The notes under the pieces are model-generated. The model ran no database searches. It was given only the letters and a program-made list of their open reading frames with translations, and was not told the origin of the DNA. This document shows, piece by piece, positions 36,872-45,794 of a stretch of DNA of 64,000 nt. Location: the NCBI RefSeq assembly GCF_001404985.1, contig NZ_JRLF01000015.1:682001-746000 (forward strand), written 5' to 3'. Position numbers and translations under genes: made by a program. The stretch's first letter is position 1; each line of letters opens with the position of its first letter. The stretch is from Flavobacterium aquidurense. GTDB lineage: Bacteria; Bacteroidota; Bacteroidia; Flavobacteriales; Flavobacteriaceae.

Positions 36872-37804
36872 ATGACACACTCCTTAAATATCATTTGGAA
36901 TCCTTCTGAAGGAATCGATTTAGGATTTTTCATGATTCGTTACTACAGTTTAATGTTCGTAATCGCTTTTGGGTTAGGCTGGTTCATAATGAAAAAGATT
37001 TTTGAACGCGAAAATGAATCTATTGATAAACTGGACTCTTTATTTGTCTGGACTGTTTTAGCAACTTTAATAGGAGCCCGTTTAGGACATGTTTTATTTT
37101 ATGATTGGGAATATTTTAGAAATCATTTACTTGAAATCTTCTTACCGGTCAGATTTGAACCAAAATTCGAATTTACAGGTTTTCAGGGATTAGCCAGTCA
37201 CGGTGCTGCAATTGCCATTATTGTTGCGATGTATTATTACAGCAAAATGATCTTAAAACGTCCTTTACTATGGATTTTGGACCGTGTTGTAATTCCGGTT
37301 GCGAGCGGTGCAATTTTTGTTCGTTTAGGAAACTTTTTTAATTCAGAAATTATAGGAAAAGAAACAGATTCAGCATTTGGTATTCGTTTTTTACACGATC
37401 AGTTTAGTAAATCTGAAGCTGTAAATGCAACACAAATTGCAGATCCAAAAGCAGCTTACACAGCAATTGCAACAGATCCTAAATTTGCCGATTTATTAGC
37501 TCAGGTTCCTGCAAAACATCCAACACAATTATACGAAGGCATTGCTTATATTTTTGTTTTTGCAATTCTTTTCTTCATGTACTGGAAAACAAATGCAAGG
37601 CTTAAATCAGGATTATTATTTGGATCATTTCTTGTTCTTCTATTTGTAGTACGTTTTATAGTAGAATTTGTAAAAGAAAGTCAAGGCGGTTTTGAGAACG
37701 AATTAGGCATTTTCTCAACAGGACAATGGCTAAGTATCCCTTTTATCATTATCGGACTATTCTTTGTCATTAGATCACAGAGAAACCCTTTAGCAGAATC
37801 TTAA
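36872..37804 (+). CDS. lgt: Prolipoprotein diacylglyceryl transferase
   Basis: 310 residues, polytopic inner-membrane protein with about seven helices. The Lgt signature region RLGNFFNSEIIGKETDSAFGIRF contains the essential Arg, and HPTQLYEG is the second conserved block; GARLGHVLFYDWEYF matches the first. It adds diacylglycerol to the lipobox Cys, required for the lipoproteins in this window. An insertion around residues 180-210 (SKSEAVNATQIADPKAAYTAI) is typical of Bacteroidetes forms. Confidence 0.96.
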   Translation: MTHSLNIIWNPSEGIDLGFFMIRYYSLMFVIAFGLGWFIMKKIFERENESIDKLDSLFVWTVLATLIGARLGHVLFYDWEYFRNHLLEIFLPVRFEPKFEFTGFQGLASHGAAIAIIVAMYYYSKMILKRPLLWILDRVVIPVASGAIFVRLGNFFNSEIIGKETDSAFGIRFLHDQFSKSEAVNATQIADPKAAYTAIATDPKFADLLAQVPAKHPTQLYEGIAYIFVFAILFFMYWKTNARLKSGLLFGSFLVLLFVVRFIVEFVKESQGGFENELGIFSTGQWLSIPFIIIGLFFVIRSQRNPLAES

Positions 37805-37823
37805 GAAACACTGTTCAAAATAT

Positions 37824-37861
37824 AAAAAAGCCCAATACCTTAAAAAGTATTGGGCTTTTTT
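37824..37861 (+). terminator. Rho-independent terminator after lgt
   Basis: A perfect 15 bp stem (37824-37838 with 37847-37861) containing AGCCCAATAC, 20 nt after the lgt stop, ending in Ts. Confidence 0.93.
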
Positions 37862-38199
37862 CTTTATAAGCAATAGAAGTTCCTAATTCAACATTTCGTG
37901 TATTATTACTGATATTTACATCTTCTAATCCTGCATTAAAAACATGCTAATAACTAGGCCAATATCAAACCTCAATTGATTTACTTTTGCCAAAACTCCT
38001 GACAATAAGAACATCTACTAAAACAAAAAGCTGTGTGATTGGTTTTGGTTCCATATCTATTATCCATTATCATTCATTCGGTAACTTCTTAAAGTATAAA
38101 CAGAGCATCTTTTCAATTTGCTTTCCTTCCTATAAATCAAAAGGTTTTGTATCCTCAAATATATTTAAACTTTAGTGGATTAATATTGAGAAATGGCAC
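37862..38199. other. Intergenic stretch without a recognised gene
   Basis: Short frames on both strands (up to about 60 codons) lack start context and family motifs. On the minus strand a TATATTTG -7-like element occurs near 38157. Nothing else can be supported. Confidence 0.5.
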
Positions 38200-38235
38200 A
38201 AAAAAAAGATCCAGCTTTCACTGGATCTTTTTTTT
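38200..38235. terminator. Terminator downstream of secDF
   Basis: AAAAAAAAGATCCAG (38200-38214) pairs with CTGGATCTTTTTTTT (38221-38235). The secDF gene ends 20 nt away on the minus strand; the A/T tracts make it usable in both directions. Confidence 0.92.
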
Positions 38236-38255
38236 ATATATAAACTTGCAATTAA

Positions 38256-41228
38256 TTATGCCTGTTTGTGTTTTTCTTCGATTGTGTGCTTCTCGTCACT
38301 TGAAATCGTGTCTACCAATACTGGTGTAGCGATAAATAATGAAGAGTAAGTTCCTACAACAATACCTACTAACATCGCGAAGATAAATCCTCTGATAGAT
38401 TCTCCACCAAAGATAAACATTGTCAACAATACAATGATCATCATTAACGACGTATTCAACGTTCTTGATAAAGTAGTATTAATAGAAGCATTTACGATAT
38501 CTTCGAAAGTACCTTTACGGTTTCCGATAATAAATTCTCTAACCCTGTCAAATACAATTACGGTATCATTCATAGAATAACCAATAACAGTAAGGATTGC
38601 AGCGATAAAGTGCTGATCCATTTCCATATGGAAAGGCATGAATTTATAACATAAAGAGTAGATTCCTAATACAAAGATAACGTCATGCGCTACAGCTGCA
38701 ATCGCTCCTAATGAATATTGCCATTTACGGAAAGAAACCATTAAGTATAAGAAAATAGCCGCCATTGCACCAAGAACCGCCCAGTACGAGTTAGTTTTGA
38801 TATCCTCAGAGATAGAAGCTCCAACTTTAGAAGCTTGCAATACACCGATTTTTTTACCATCAAATGAGTTGATGAATTTATCGTAAGTAGTGTTTGGATA
38901 ATACTTCTGCAATGCAGCGTATAATTTTTGATTCACTTCTTCATCGATAGCAACACCATCTTCTTTAATTTTATATTTTGTAGTGATTTTTAACTGATCA
39001 TCATCACCTAAAATTTTAGCCTCAACCGGAGTTCCAAAAGCTGCAGATAATTCATCTGAAACTGTTGTAGCATCAATTGGTTTTTCAAATTTAACCTGGA
39101 AAGTTCTTCCTCCAACAAAATCAACACCTTCATCTAATCCGTTAACGAAGAAAATAGAAGTTAAACTTACTACAACTACAATAGAAGAGAAGATATAAGT
39201 GAATTTTTTGATTTTAATAAAGTCAAAGTGGAAATTAGTAAACCAGTTTTTAGTAATGTTTGTAGAGAAAGTTAAATCAGCTTTTCCAGCAATATTTCTG
39301 TCGATAAAAATTCTAGCGATAAAAATTGATGTAAACATTGACGTTACGATACCAATAAGTAAAGTTAAAGCAAAACCTTTAATTGGTCCTGTACCAAAGA
39401 TAAACAAGATAGCTCCGGTTAAAACGTGAGTTACGTTCGCATCAATAATAGAACGCATTGCTCCGTGCCATCCGTATGATTCAGTAACTGCTTCAGCTAA
39501 AGATTTTCCTTCACGCAATTCTTCTTTTGCTCTTTCAAATATAATAATATTCGCATCAACGGCTGTACCTAATGTAAGTACGATACCTGCAATACCTGGT
39601 AATGTTAATACAAAACCAAAACTTGCCATAATTCCAAATAAGAAAAGTAAGTTCAATAATAAGGCAAGATTAGCATACCAACCTGCTTTACCATAATAGA
39701 ATACCATCCATAAACAAACTAATAAAAATCCTAATACAGATGAAATTGTACCCGCATCAATTGCAGCCTGACCTAAAGATGGTCCAACAACAGTAGACTG
39801 AACAATATCTGCAGAAGCCGGTAATTTACCTGCATTTAATACGTTAGCTAAATCTTTAGTTTCAGCAACATCAAAAGAACCTGTAATTTCAGATCTTCCA
39901 CCTGCAATTGGTCCACTAGTAACACCCGGAGCAGAATAAACGATGTTATCCAAAACAATAGCAATATATCCTTTTTGAGAGAAAGCTCTACCTGTTAATT
40001 CTTCCCAAACCTTAGCACCCTGACTGTTCATTTGCATAGAAACAGCTGGTTTTCCTAATTGGTCAAAAGTATCTTTTGCATCAGTAACAACACCACCGCT
40101 CATTGCAGGAACGTTATCTCTGTTACCTTTTAAAGCATATAATTCTACAGCTTCAAGATCTTTTCCTTTAGCATCTTTTATAGTAGTTGGTTTACTCCAA
40201 ACAAATTTTGCATTATGCTGGTCAGCAGCCAATAAAACTCTAATGTCAGCTCTTTTAAAATATGCATTTACAGCAGCAGTATCTTTTGTTGCAAAATAAC
40301 CTAAAACCGGTCCACCACCCTGACCTAACATTTTGTCAAATAACGGGTTGTTTCCTTTTTTAGTCTCAACTGAATCTTTAGCATCAGTTAATAAAGCATT
40401 CAATGAATCTTTAGCAACAGTTTTAGTTTCTGTTTTTTTGATTTCAGTCTTTTTTAAAGCCTCATTAGACGCTACTAAAAAGTTTCCAATTTCTTCAACT
40501 TTATAAGTTTCCCAAAACTCTAATTGAGCTTTTCCACCTAATAATTTTTTAATTCTATCAACATCCTTCGCACCTGGAAGCTCTACTAAGATTCTTCCTG
40601 TTTCTCCTAATTTTTGAATGTTTGGCTGAGTAACACCAAATTTGTCAATACGCTCTCTTAATACTTTATAAGCACTTTCAACAGACTCATCAACTTTTCT
40701 TTTAATTACTTTTTGAACTTGCGAATCAGACATTTGAAAATCGATTCCACCTTCTCCTTGTAAACTTCTGTTTGCAAAAATATCAGGTGACGCTAATTTT
40801 ACTGTTCCGTTTGAATTTGCTTCAAAAGCTTCAAAAAACTTATTTAAATAGGTTTTGTTTCCTTCTAAATTTGCAGATGCATCAGCTAATGATTTATTAA
40901 ATACCGGATTTTTAGAATTGTTAGCTAAACCTTTTAAAACATCTTTAATAGAAATTTGAAGAATCACGTTGATTCCTCCTTCTAAGTCAAGACCTTTATT
41001 AAGTTGTTTGTTTTTTACTTCATTATAAGTAAAATCCGAAAAACCAAGGTTCAACACTTTTTCTTTACCAATAGAATCTAAATATTTTAATTCCTTATCA
41101 GGATTATCTCCTGCAAAGGCTTTAGCTTCACTTTTGACATTATTTGCCACAAAAGTGAAAGAAAGTTGGTAAATACTTACCAATGCAAATAGAATTGCGA
41201 AAAATTTAATAAGTCCTTTATTCTGCAT
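38256..41228 (-). CDS. secDF: Bifunctional protein translocase SecDF
   Basis: 990 residues. The N-terminal half is SecD: periplasmic domain with LDLEGGINVILQIS and RIDKFGVTQPNIQKLGETGRILVELPG, then six helices with GIAGIVLTLGTAVDANIIIFERAKEELREGKSLAEAV. The C-terminal half is SecF: VDFVGGRTFQVKF, and YSMNDTVIVFDRVREF. The fused SecD-SecF arrangement is normal in Bacteroidetes. It uses the proton gradient to pull secreted proteins out of SecYEG, supplying the Sec step upstream of T9SS. The SecD periplasmic region is longer than in E. coli (about 250 residues, Lys/Thr-rich insert). Confidence 0.97.
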   Translation of the reverse strand: MQNKGLIKFFAILFALVSIYQLSFTFVANNVKSEAKAFAGDNPDKELKYLDSIGKEKVLNLGFSDFTYNEVKNKQLNKGLDLEGGINVILQISIKDVLKGLANNSKNPVFNKSLADASANLEGNKTYLNKFFEAFEANSNGTVKLASPDIFANRSLQGEGGIDFQMSDSQVQKVIKRKVDESVESAYKVLRERIDKFGVTQPNIQKLGETGRILVELPGAKDVDRIKKLLGGKAQLEFWETYKVEEIGNFLVASNEALKKTEIKKTETKTVAKDSLNALLTDAKDSVETKKGNNPLFDKMLGQGGGPVLGYFATKDTAAVNAYFKRADIRVLLAADQHNAKFVWSKPTTIKDAKGKDLEAVELYALKGNRDNVPAMSGGVVTDAKDTFDQLGKPAVSMQMNSQGAKVWEELTGRAFSQKGYIAIVLDNIVYSAPGVTSGPIAGGRSEITGSFDVAETKDLANVLNAGKLPASADIVQSTVVGPSLGQAAIDAGTISSVLGFLLVCLWMVFYYGKAGWYANLALLLNLLFLFGIMASFGFVLTLPGIAGIVLTLGTAVDANIIIFERAKEELREGKSLAEAVTESYGWHGAMRSIIDANVTHVLTGAILFIFGTGPIKGFALTLLIGIVTSMFTSIFIARIFIDRNIAGKADLTFSTNITKNWFTNFHFDFIKIKKFTYIFSSIVVVVSLTSIFFVNGLDEGVDFVGGRTFQVKFEKPIDATTVSDELSAAFGTPVEAKILGDDDQLKITTKYKIKEDGVAIDEEVNQKLYAALQKYYPNTTYDKFINSFDGKKIGVLQASKVGASISEDIKTNSYWAVLGAMAAIFLYLMVSFRKWQYSLGAIAAVAHDVIFVLGIYSLCYKFMPFHMEMDQHFIAAILTVIGYSMNDTVIVFDRVREFIIGNRKGTFEDIVNASINTTLSRTLNTSLMMIIVLLTMFIFGGESIRGFIFAMLVGIVVGTYSSLFIATPVLVDTISSDEKHTIEEKHKQA

Positions 41229-41410
41229 TATTACTAAAAATTAATTATGTTTTATTGTTTGTTTTTGTTTTAAAGTCCCATAAAATAAGTCCTGACATGA
41301 GTTTTTAAAACTAAAAAATCGAGATCACGAATTACCACATTTTTTTTAAACCGAGCAAATATATAATTAACGAAAAGATTAACCAATTTATTTATTAATT
41401 AATCTTAAAA

Positions 41411-41436
41411 AAAAGACTGCAAAAGTGCAGTCTTTT
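41411..41436 (-). terminator. Terminator of mdh
   Basis: AAAAGACTGCA (41411-41421) pairs with TGCAGTCTTTT (41426-41436); read from the minus strand it follows the mdh stop by 19 nt and ends in a T tract. Confidence 0.88.
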
Positions 41437-41455
41437 CCTTTTTTTTCGAAAATCC

Positions 41456-42391
41456 TTATACTAAAATCGATTTTAGAGCATCATTCATGCCTCTAACCGC
41501 ATCTGCACTTTTAGCAAATAAGGCTTTTTCCTGGTCATTTAATTTGATGTCTAAAATTTCTTCTACTCCGTTTTTACCAATTATACATGGTACACCTATA
41601 CATATATCATTTTGTCCGTATTCTCCTTCAACAAAAACAGAACATGCAATCATTTTCTTCTGATCGTTTAAAATACTATCTACAAGAAAGGCAACAGAAG
41701 CTCCTGGCGCATACCATGCTGATGTTCCTAAAAGACCTGTAAGAGTAGCTCCTCCAACCATTGTATCAGCAGCTACTTTTTGCAATACTTCTTCTGAAAG
41801 AAATTCTGTTACCGGAATTCCATTATAAGATGCCAAACGAGTTAAAGGAATCATAGTTGTATCACCATGACCACCAATAACCATTGCCGAGATATCATTT
41901 GCAGGTTTATCAAGAGCTAAAGAAAGATAGGTTCTGAAACGAGAACTGTCTAACGCTCCACCCATACCAATAATTCGGTTTTTTGGTAATCCGGTAGATT
42001 TTAAAGCTAAATAAGTCATAGTATCCATTGGATTAGAAACTACAACAATTATAGTATTTGGAGAAAATTTCAATACATTTTCAGCAACTGTTTTTACAAT
42101 TCCTGCATTTATACCAATCAATTCTTCACGGGTCATTCCTGGTTTTCTCGGAATTCCTGATGTAATTACAACTACATCACTTCCGGCAGTTTTAGAATAA
42201 TCGTTGGTTACTCCAGATACTTTGGTATTAAAACCTGTATTTGTCGCACATTGCATAATATCCAACGCTTTCCCTTCGGCAAAACCTTCTTTAATATCCA
42301 ACAACACTACTTCGCTTGCAATTCTTCTATAAGAAATAACATCTGCACATGTAGCTCCAACATTTCCTGCTCCTACAATGGTAACTTTCAT
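41456..42391 (-). CDS. mdh: Malate dehydrogenase
   Basis: 311 residues, LDH-like malate dehydrogenase. Features: NAD site TIVGAGNVGATCA; DVVVITSGIPRKPGMTREELIGINAGIV; VVVSNPMDTMTYLAL; catalytic His in VIGGHGDTTMIPLTR. The Arg pair of substrate recognition (IPRKPGMTR) supports malate rather than lactate. TCA-cycle enzyme of the cytoplasm. It lies 109 nt downstream of gyrB with a hairpin between them. Confidence 0.96.
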   Translation of the reverse strand: MKVTIVGAGNVGATCADVISYRRIASEVVLLDIKEGFAEGKALDIMQCATNTGFNTKVSGVTNDYSKTAGSDVVVITSGIPRKPGMTREELIGINAGIVKTVAENVLKFSPNTIIVVVSNPMDTMTYLALKSTGLPKNRIIGMGGALDSSRFRTYLSLALDKPANDISAMVIGGHGDTTMIPLTRLASYNGIPVTEFLSEEVLQKVAADTMVGGATLTGLLGTSAWYAPGASVAFLVDSILNDQKKMIACSVFVEGEYGQNDICIGVPCIIGKNGVEEILDIKLNDQEKALFAKSADAVRGMNDALKSILV

Positions 42392-42440
42392 ATTTTATAC
42401 TTTATCGGTTATTAATTAATTTGTTTGTTTGATAAATTGA

Positions 42441-42486
42441 CAATTCGTTTAATCGTCTAAGTAAATTTAAACAATTAAACGAATTG
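42441..42486. repeat. Inverted repeat between gyrB and mdh
   Basis: CAATTCGTTTAAT (42441-42453) and ATTAAACGAATTG (42474-42486), perfect 13 bp arms with a 20 nt loop. No T tract directly follows, so it may be a transcript-stabilising or attenuating hairpin rather than a terminator. Confidence 0.7.
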
Positions 42487-42500
42487 ACGATTAAAATTTA

Positions 42501-44441
42501 TTATGCATCGATATTAGCGTAAACTGCATTTTTCTCGATAAATTCTCTACGTGGCGGAACTTCATCTCCCATTAACATTGAGAAAACTCTATCAGCTTCC
42601 GCAAGACTATCAATAGTTACCTGACGTAAAGTTCTAAAGCTTGGATCCATTGTAGTTTCCCATAATTGCTCCGCGTTCATCTCTCCAAGACCTTTATAAC
42701 GTTGAATAGCGGCACTTCCTCCCATTCTTTCGTTGGCCTGGTCACGTTGAACATCGTTCCATGCATATTCTTTTTTGTTTCCTTTTTTAACTAAGTATAA
42801 AGGTGGTGCTGCGATATAAACGTGACCTTCTTCGATCAGCTCTTTCATGAAACGGAAGAAGAACGTTAATATTAAGGTAGAAATGTGACTACCATCGACA
42901 TCGGCATCACACATGATGATTACTTTATGATATCTTAGTTTTTCAAGATTTAACGCTTTACTGTCTTCTGCAGTACCAACGGTAACTCCTAATGCAGTAA
43001 AGATGTTACGAATCTCTTCGTTTTCGAATACTTTATGGTGCATCGCTTTCTCAACATTCAAGATCTTACCACGTAATGGTAAAATCGCCTGAAAGTTACG
43101 ATCACGACCTTGTTTTGCTGTTCCACCAGCCGAATCTCCCTCGACAAGGTAAACCTCACATCTTGCAGGATCCTGCTCAGAACAATCTGAAAGTTTTCCT
43201 GGCAATCCACCACCGCCCATAACGGTTTTACGCTGAACCATTTCACGTGCTTTCTTAGCAGCGTGACGGGCTTGTGCAGCCAAAATTACCTTCTGGATAA
43301 TGATACGCGCATCATTTGGATTTTCTTCCAGATAATTCTCTAACATTTCTCCAACAGCCTGAGAAACCGGAGAAACTACTTCTCTGTTTCCAAGTTTGGT
43401 TTTTGTTTGTCCTTCGAATTGTGGTTCAGCAACTTTTACCGAAATAATAGCTGTTAATCCTTCACGGAAGTCATCTCCTGCGATTTCGAATTTCAGTTTA
43501 TCCAGCATTCCGGATGCATCAGCGTATTTTTTAAGGGTTCTTGTTAAACCACTTCTAAAACCTTGTAAATGTGTTCCACCTTCATGCGTGTTGATATTAT
43601 TTACGTATGAGAAAATATTCTCTGTATAGCTTGTATTGTAAATCAAGGCAACCTCAACCGGAATCTCACCTTTTTCGTGATCCATACTGATTACGTGAGA
43701 AATAATTGGCTCACGGTTACCATCTAAATAACGAATGTATTCTTTAAGACCTTCATCAGAGTGAAAAACTTCAACTTTAAATTCGCCTTTTTCATCTACT
43801 TCTCTTTTATCTGTAAACGTGATTGTAATTCCTTTATTCAGGAAAGAAAGCTCACGCATACGAGCTGATAAAGTATCATAAGAGAATTCTATCGTCTGGG
43901 TAAAAATAGTATCATCAGGATAAAAAGTCTGACGTGTACCTCTTTTATCTGTTTCTCCAATTTGTTTAACAGGATAAATTGCTTTACCTCTTTCGTATTC
44001 TTGTTCGTAGATTTTACCGTCTCTAAAAACAGTAGATTTCATATGAACTGAAAGTGCATTTACAACTGAAACCCCAACACCGTGTAAACCTCCTGAAACT
44101 TTATAAGAATCTTTGTCAAATTTACCTCCGGCACCAATTTTAGTCATTACTACTTCAAGTGCCGAAACACCTTCTTTTTTATGTAAATCAACTGGAATAC
44201 CACGACCGTTATCTTCAACTGTTACTGAACCGTCTTCGTTGATTGCAACACCAATGGTATCACAATGTCCTCCCATCGCCTCATCAATAGAGTTATCAAC
44301 AACCTCATAAACCAAATGATGCAGCCCTCGAACTCCCACATCTCCAATATACATCGATGGACGCATTCTTACGTGCTCCATTCCTTCTAATGCCTGAATA
44401 CTATCTGCTGAATAATTGTTCTTCTTGATTTCTTCGCTCAT
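42501..44441 (-). CDS. gyrB: DNA gyrase subunit B
   Basis: 646 residues, the shorter form without the E. coli-type C-terminal insert. GHKL ATPase motifs: EVVDNSIDEAMGG, VEDNGRGIPVD, GGLHGVGVSVVNALS. Toprim motifs: EVYLVEGDSAGGTAKQGRDR and IIMCDADVDGSHISTLILTFFF; C-terminal RYKGLGEMNAEQLWETTM. It supplies ATP and DNA-gate function to gyrase with GyrA. The motif EGDSAGG with Gln (TAKQGRDR) reads as gyrase rather than ParE, though the two are close; gyrase is favoured because of length and overall motif wording. Confidence 0.95.
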   Translation of the reverse strand: MSEEIKKNNYSADSIQALEGMEHVRMRPSMYIGDVGVRGLHHLVYEVVDNSIDEAMGGHCDTIGVAINEDGSVTVEDNGRGIPVDLHKKEGVSALEVVMTKIGAGGKFDKDSYKVSGGLHGVGVSVVNALSVHMKSTVFRDGKIYEQEYERGKAIYPVKQIGETDKRGTRQTFYPDDTIFTQTIEFSYDTLSARMRELSFLNKGITITFTDKREVDEKGEFKVEVFHSDEGLKEYIRYLDGNREPIISHVISMDHEKGEIPVEVALIYNTSYTENIFSYVNNINTHEGGTHLQGFRSGLTRTLKKYADASGMLDKLKFEIAGDDFREGLTAIISVKVAEPQFEGQTKTKLGNREVVSPVSQAVGEMLENYLEENPNDARIIIQKVILAAQARHAAKKAREMVQRKTVMGGGGLPGKLSDCSEQDPARCEVYLVEGDSAGGTAKQGRDRNFQAILPLRGKILNVEKAMHHKVFENEEIRNIFTALGVTVGTAEDSKALNLEKLRYHKVIIMCDADVDGSHISTLILTFFFRFMKELIEEGHVYIAAPPLYLVKKGNKKEYAWNDVQRDQANERMGGSAAIQRYKGLGEMNAEQLWETTMDPSFRTLRQVTIDSLAEADRVFSMLMGDEVPPRREFIEKNAVYANIDA

Positions 44442-44743
44442 ATAATTTATTCTAAAAAAATGTAATTATTGTCTAACACGCAAATATATAAAAACGCAAA
44501 TTATATATCCGTTAAAATACGATTTAAAGCACTTAAGTTATTAACACTATTGTGCAAAAAACCATAAAAAATGACAAAAGCCGACTTTAAATTCTAATTT
44601 TCACAAATTCCAAATTCTAAAAATAGAAATAACATAAAAAAATGAAAAAATAAGTCTATTGGGTTTAATTTACTTTTTTCAAAATTTCATACTGCTTATT
44701 TTGTGTTTAAGAAATTAATTACATTTACCAAAATCATTTTGTC
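44442..44743 (-). promoter_or_regulatory. gyrB upstream region with -7 element
   Basis: On the minus strand TATATTTG (complement of 44481-44488) lies 40 nt upstream of the gyrB ATG and fits TAnnTTTG. The remainder of this 302 nt divergent spacer is AT-rich with no recognised gene. Confidence 0.5.
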
Positions 44744-45688
44744 ATGAAAATTACAACACTTTTATACTCTTTACTTTTCTTTCAAATCACTGTAAGTCAG
44801 AATAAAAACGAACATAAAAAATTTATAGAGGTTGAAATAATCAACAAACATCATATCGATTCAAATGACAAATCTTATTCAGCATCTCACGAAAGTCCAG
44901 CTTACATGAATTCATATTCATCAGGTTATAACAAAGTGGTTTCTAAAAACAAAATAATAATGATCTTTGATTTGGATGGAAAAATTTTGCAACGAAAAGG
45001 ATTTCAAATTAAAAAAAAACCGCAATCAAAGCCTCAGGATTTAATCGAAGTATATAATTATGATAAAAATGGTTTTCTTTCCAGTATTACAGAGCAGGAA
45101 AAAATCAATAACAGTTTTATTGAAAAGACATTTTTACAGCAATTTTATTACAATGACAAAAACCAACTAATCGGAAAAACTTTTTTAGATCTAAAAAAAA
45201 ATACTATTACGAAAAGAATAGTATTCGAATATGATAGCAATAGAAATAATACAAAAATCATATCCGACTCTTTGCATTACATTATAAAACAATATGACAC
45301 AAATAATCAAATTATAAGTTCGACTGTTTACAACGATAAAAAAATACATTATGCAATTGATGAAGAAGTCAAAAAAGGCAATAGTTACTATGATGATAAC
45401 AACAAAATAAAAGTGCTTAATTTTGCTTATAAAAAACAATATTATCCTGATGGATTATTGAAAGAAATCGAACAATCAAATGATTTCGATACTTTAAAAA
45501 GAAATAAAAAATACGCTTACTTTTCTAATGGTTTATTAAAAAACGAAGAGACTTCTTATTCTTACTATCCAAATAATTATCTGTTGCAACAGACATTTAG
45601 TATAAAATCAGACTTCAGGGAGAATATTAATCGAAAAGCAATTGAAGATATAAATCGGCAACTATTAAAAAGTGATATCTGGGAATAA
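44744..45688 (+). CDS. Secreted protein with YD-like repeats, unknown function
   Basis: 314 residues, no family recognised. Signal peptide of about 18 residues (LYSLLFFQITVSQ). From about residue 105 there are six irregular units of about 20-40 residues with a Y-Y/F-[DN]-x-[DN]-G/N-x-[LI] pattern: YNYDKNGFLSSITEQ, FYYNDKNQLIGKT, FEYDSNRNNTKIIS, KQYDTNNQIISST, QYYPDGLLKEIEQ, AYFSNGLLKNEET. These resemble the degenerate YD/MORN-like antiparallel beta repeats. It is Lys/Asn rich and AT-rich. It is an isolated gene between gyrB and the asnB pair. Confidence 0.7.
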   Translation: MKITTLLYSLLFFQITVSQNKNEHKKFIEVEIINKHHIDSNDKSYSASHESPAYMNSYSSGYNKVVSKNKIIMIFDLDGKILQRKGFQIKKKPQSKPQDLIEVYNYDKNGFLSSITEQEKINNSFIEKTFLQQFYYNDKNQLIGKTFLDLKKNTITKRIVFEYDSNRNNTKIISDSLHYIIKQYDTNNQIISSTVYNDKKIHYAIDEEVKKGNSYYDDNNKIKVLNFAYKKQYYPDGLLKEIEQSNDFDTLKRNKKYAYFSNGLLKNEETSYSYYPNNYLLQQTFSIKSDFRENINRKAIEDINRQLLKSDIWE

Positions 45689-45703
45689 GTTTATAATGAA
45701 AAT

Positions 45704-45741
45704 AAAAAAACCGAAACCAACAATTGAAATGTAAGTTTCGG
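45704..45741 (-). terminator. Terminator of the first asnB paralogue
   Basis: CCGAAAC (45711-45717) and GTTTCGG (45735-45741); on the minus strand seven Ts follow, 54 nt past the stop. It can also end the plus-strand gene at 45688. Confidence 0.7.
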
Positions 45742-45794
45742 ATTTCTGTTATTTAATACCAAATTGGTATTTGAAATTTATTTTCTCTGAATTT

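Noticed and set aside
37987..38329. Short frames between lgt and secDF
   Set aside because: No start context or family motifs; one runs through a terminator hairpin and into the antisense of secDF.
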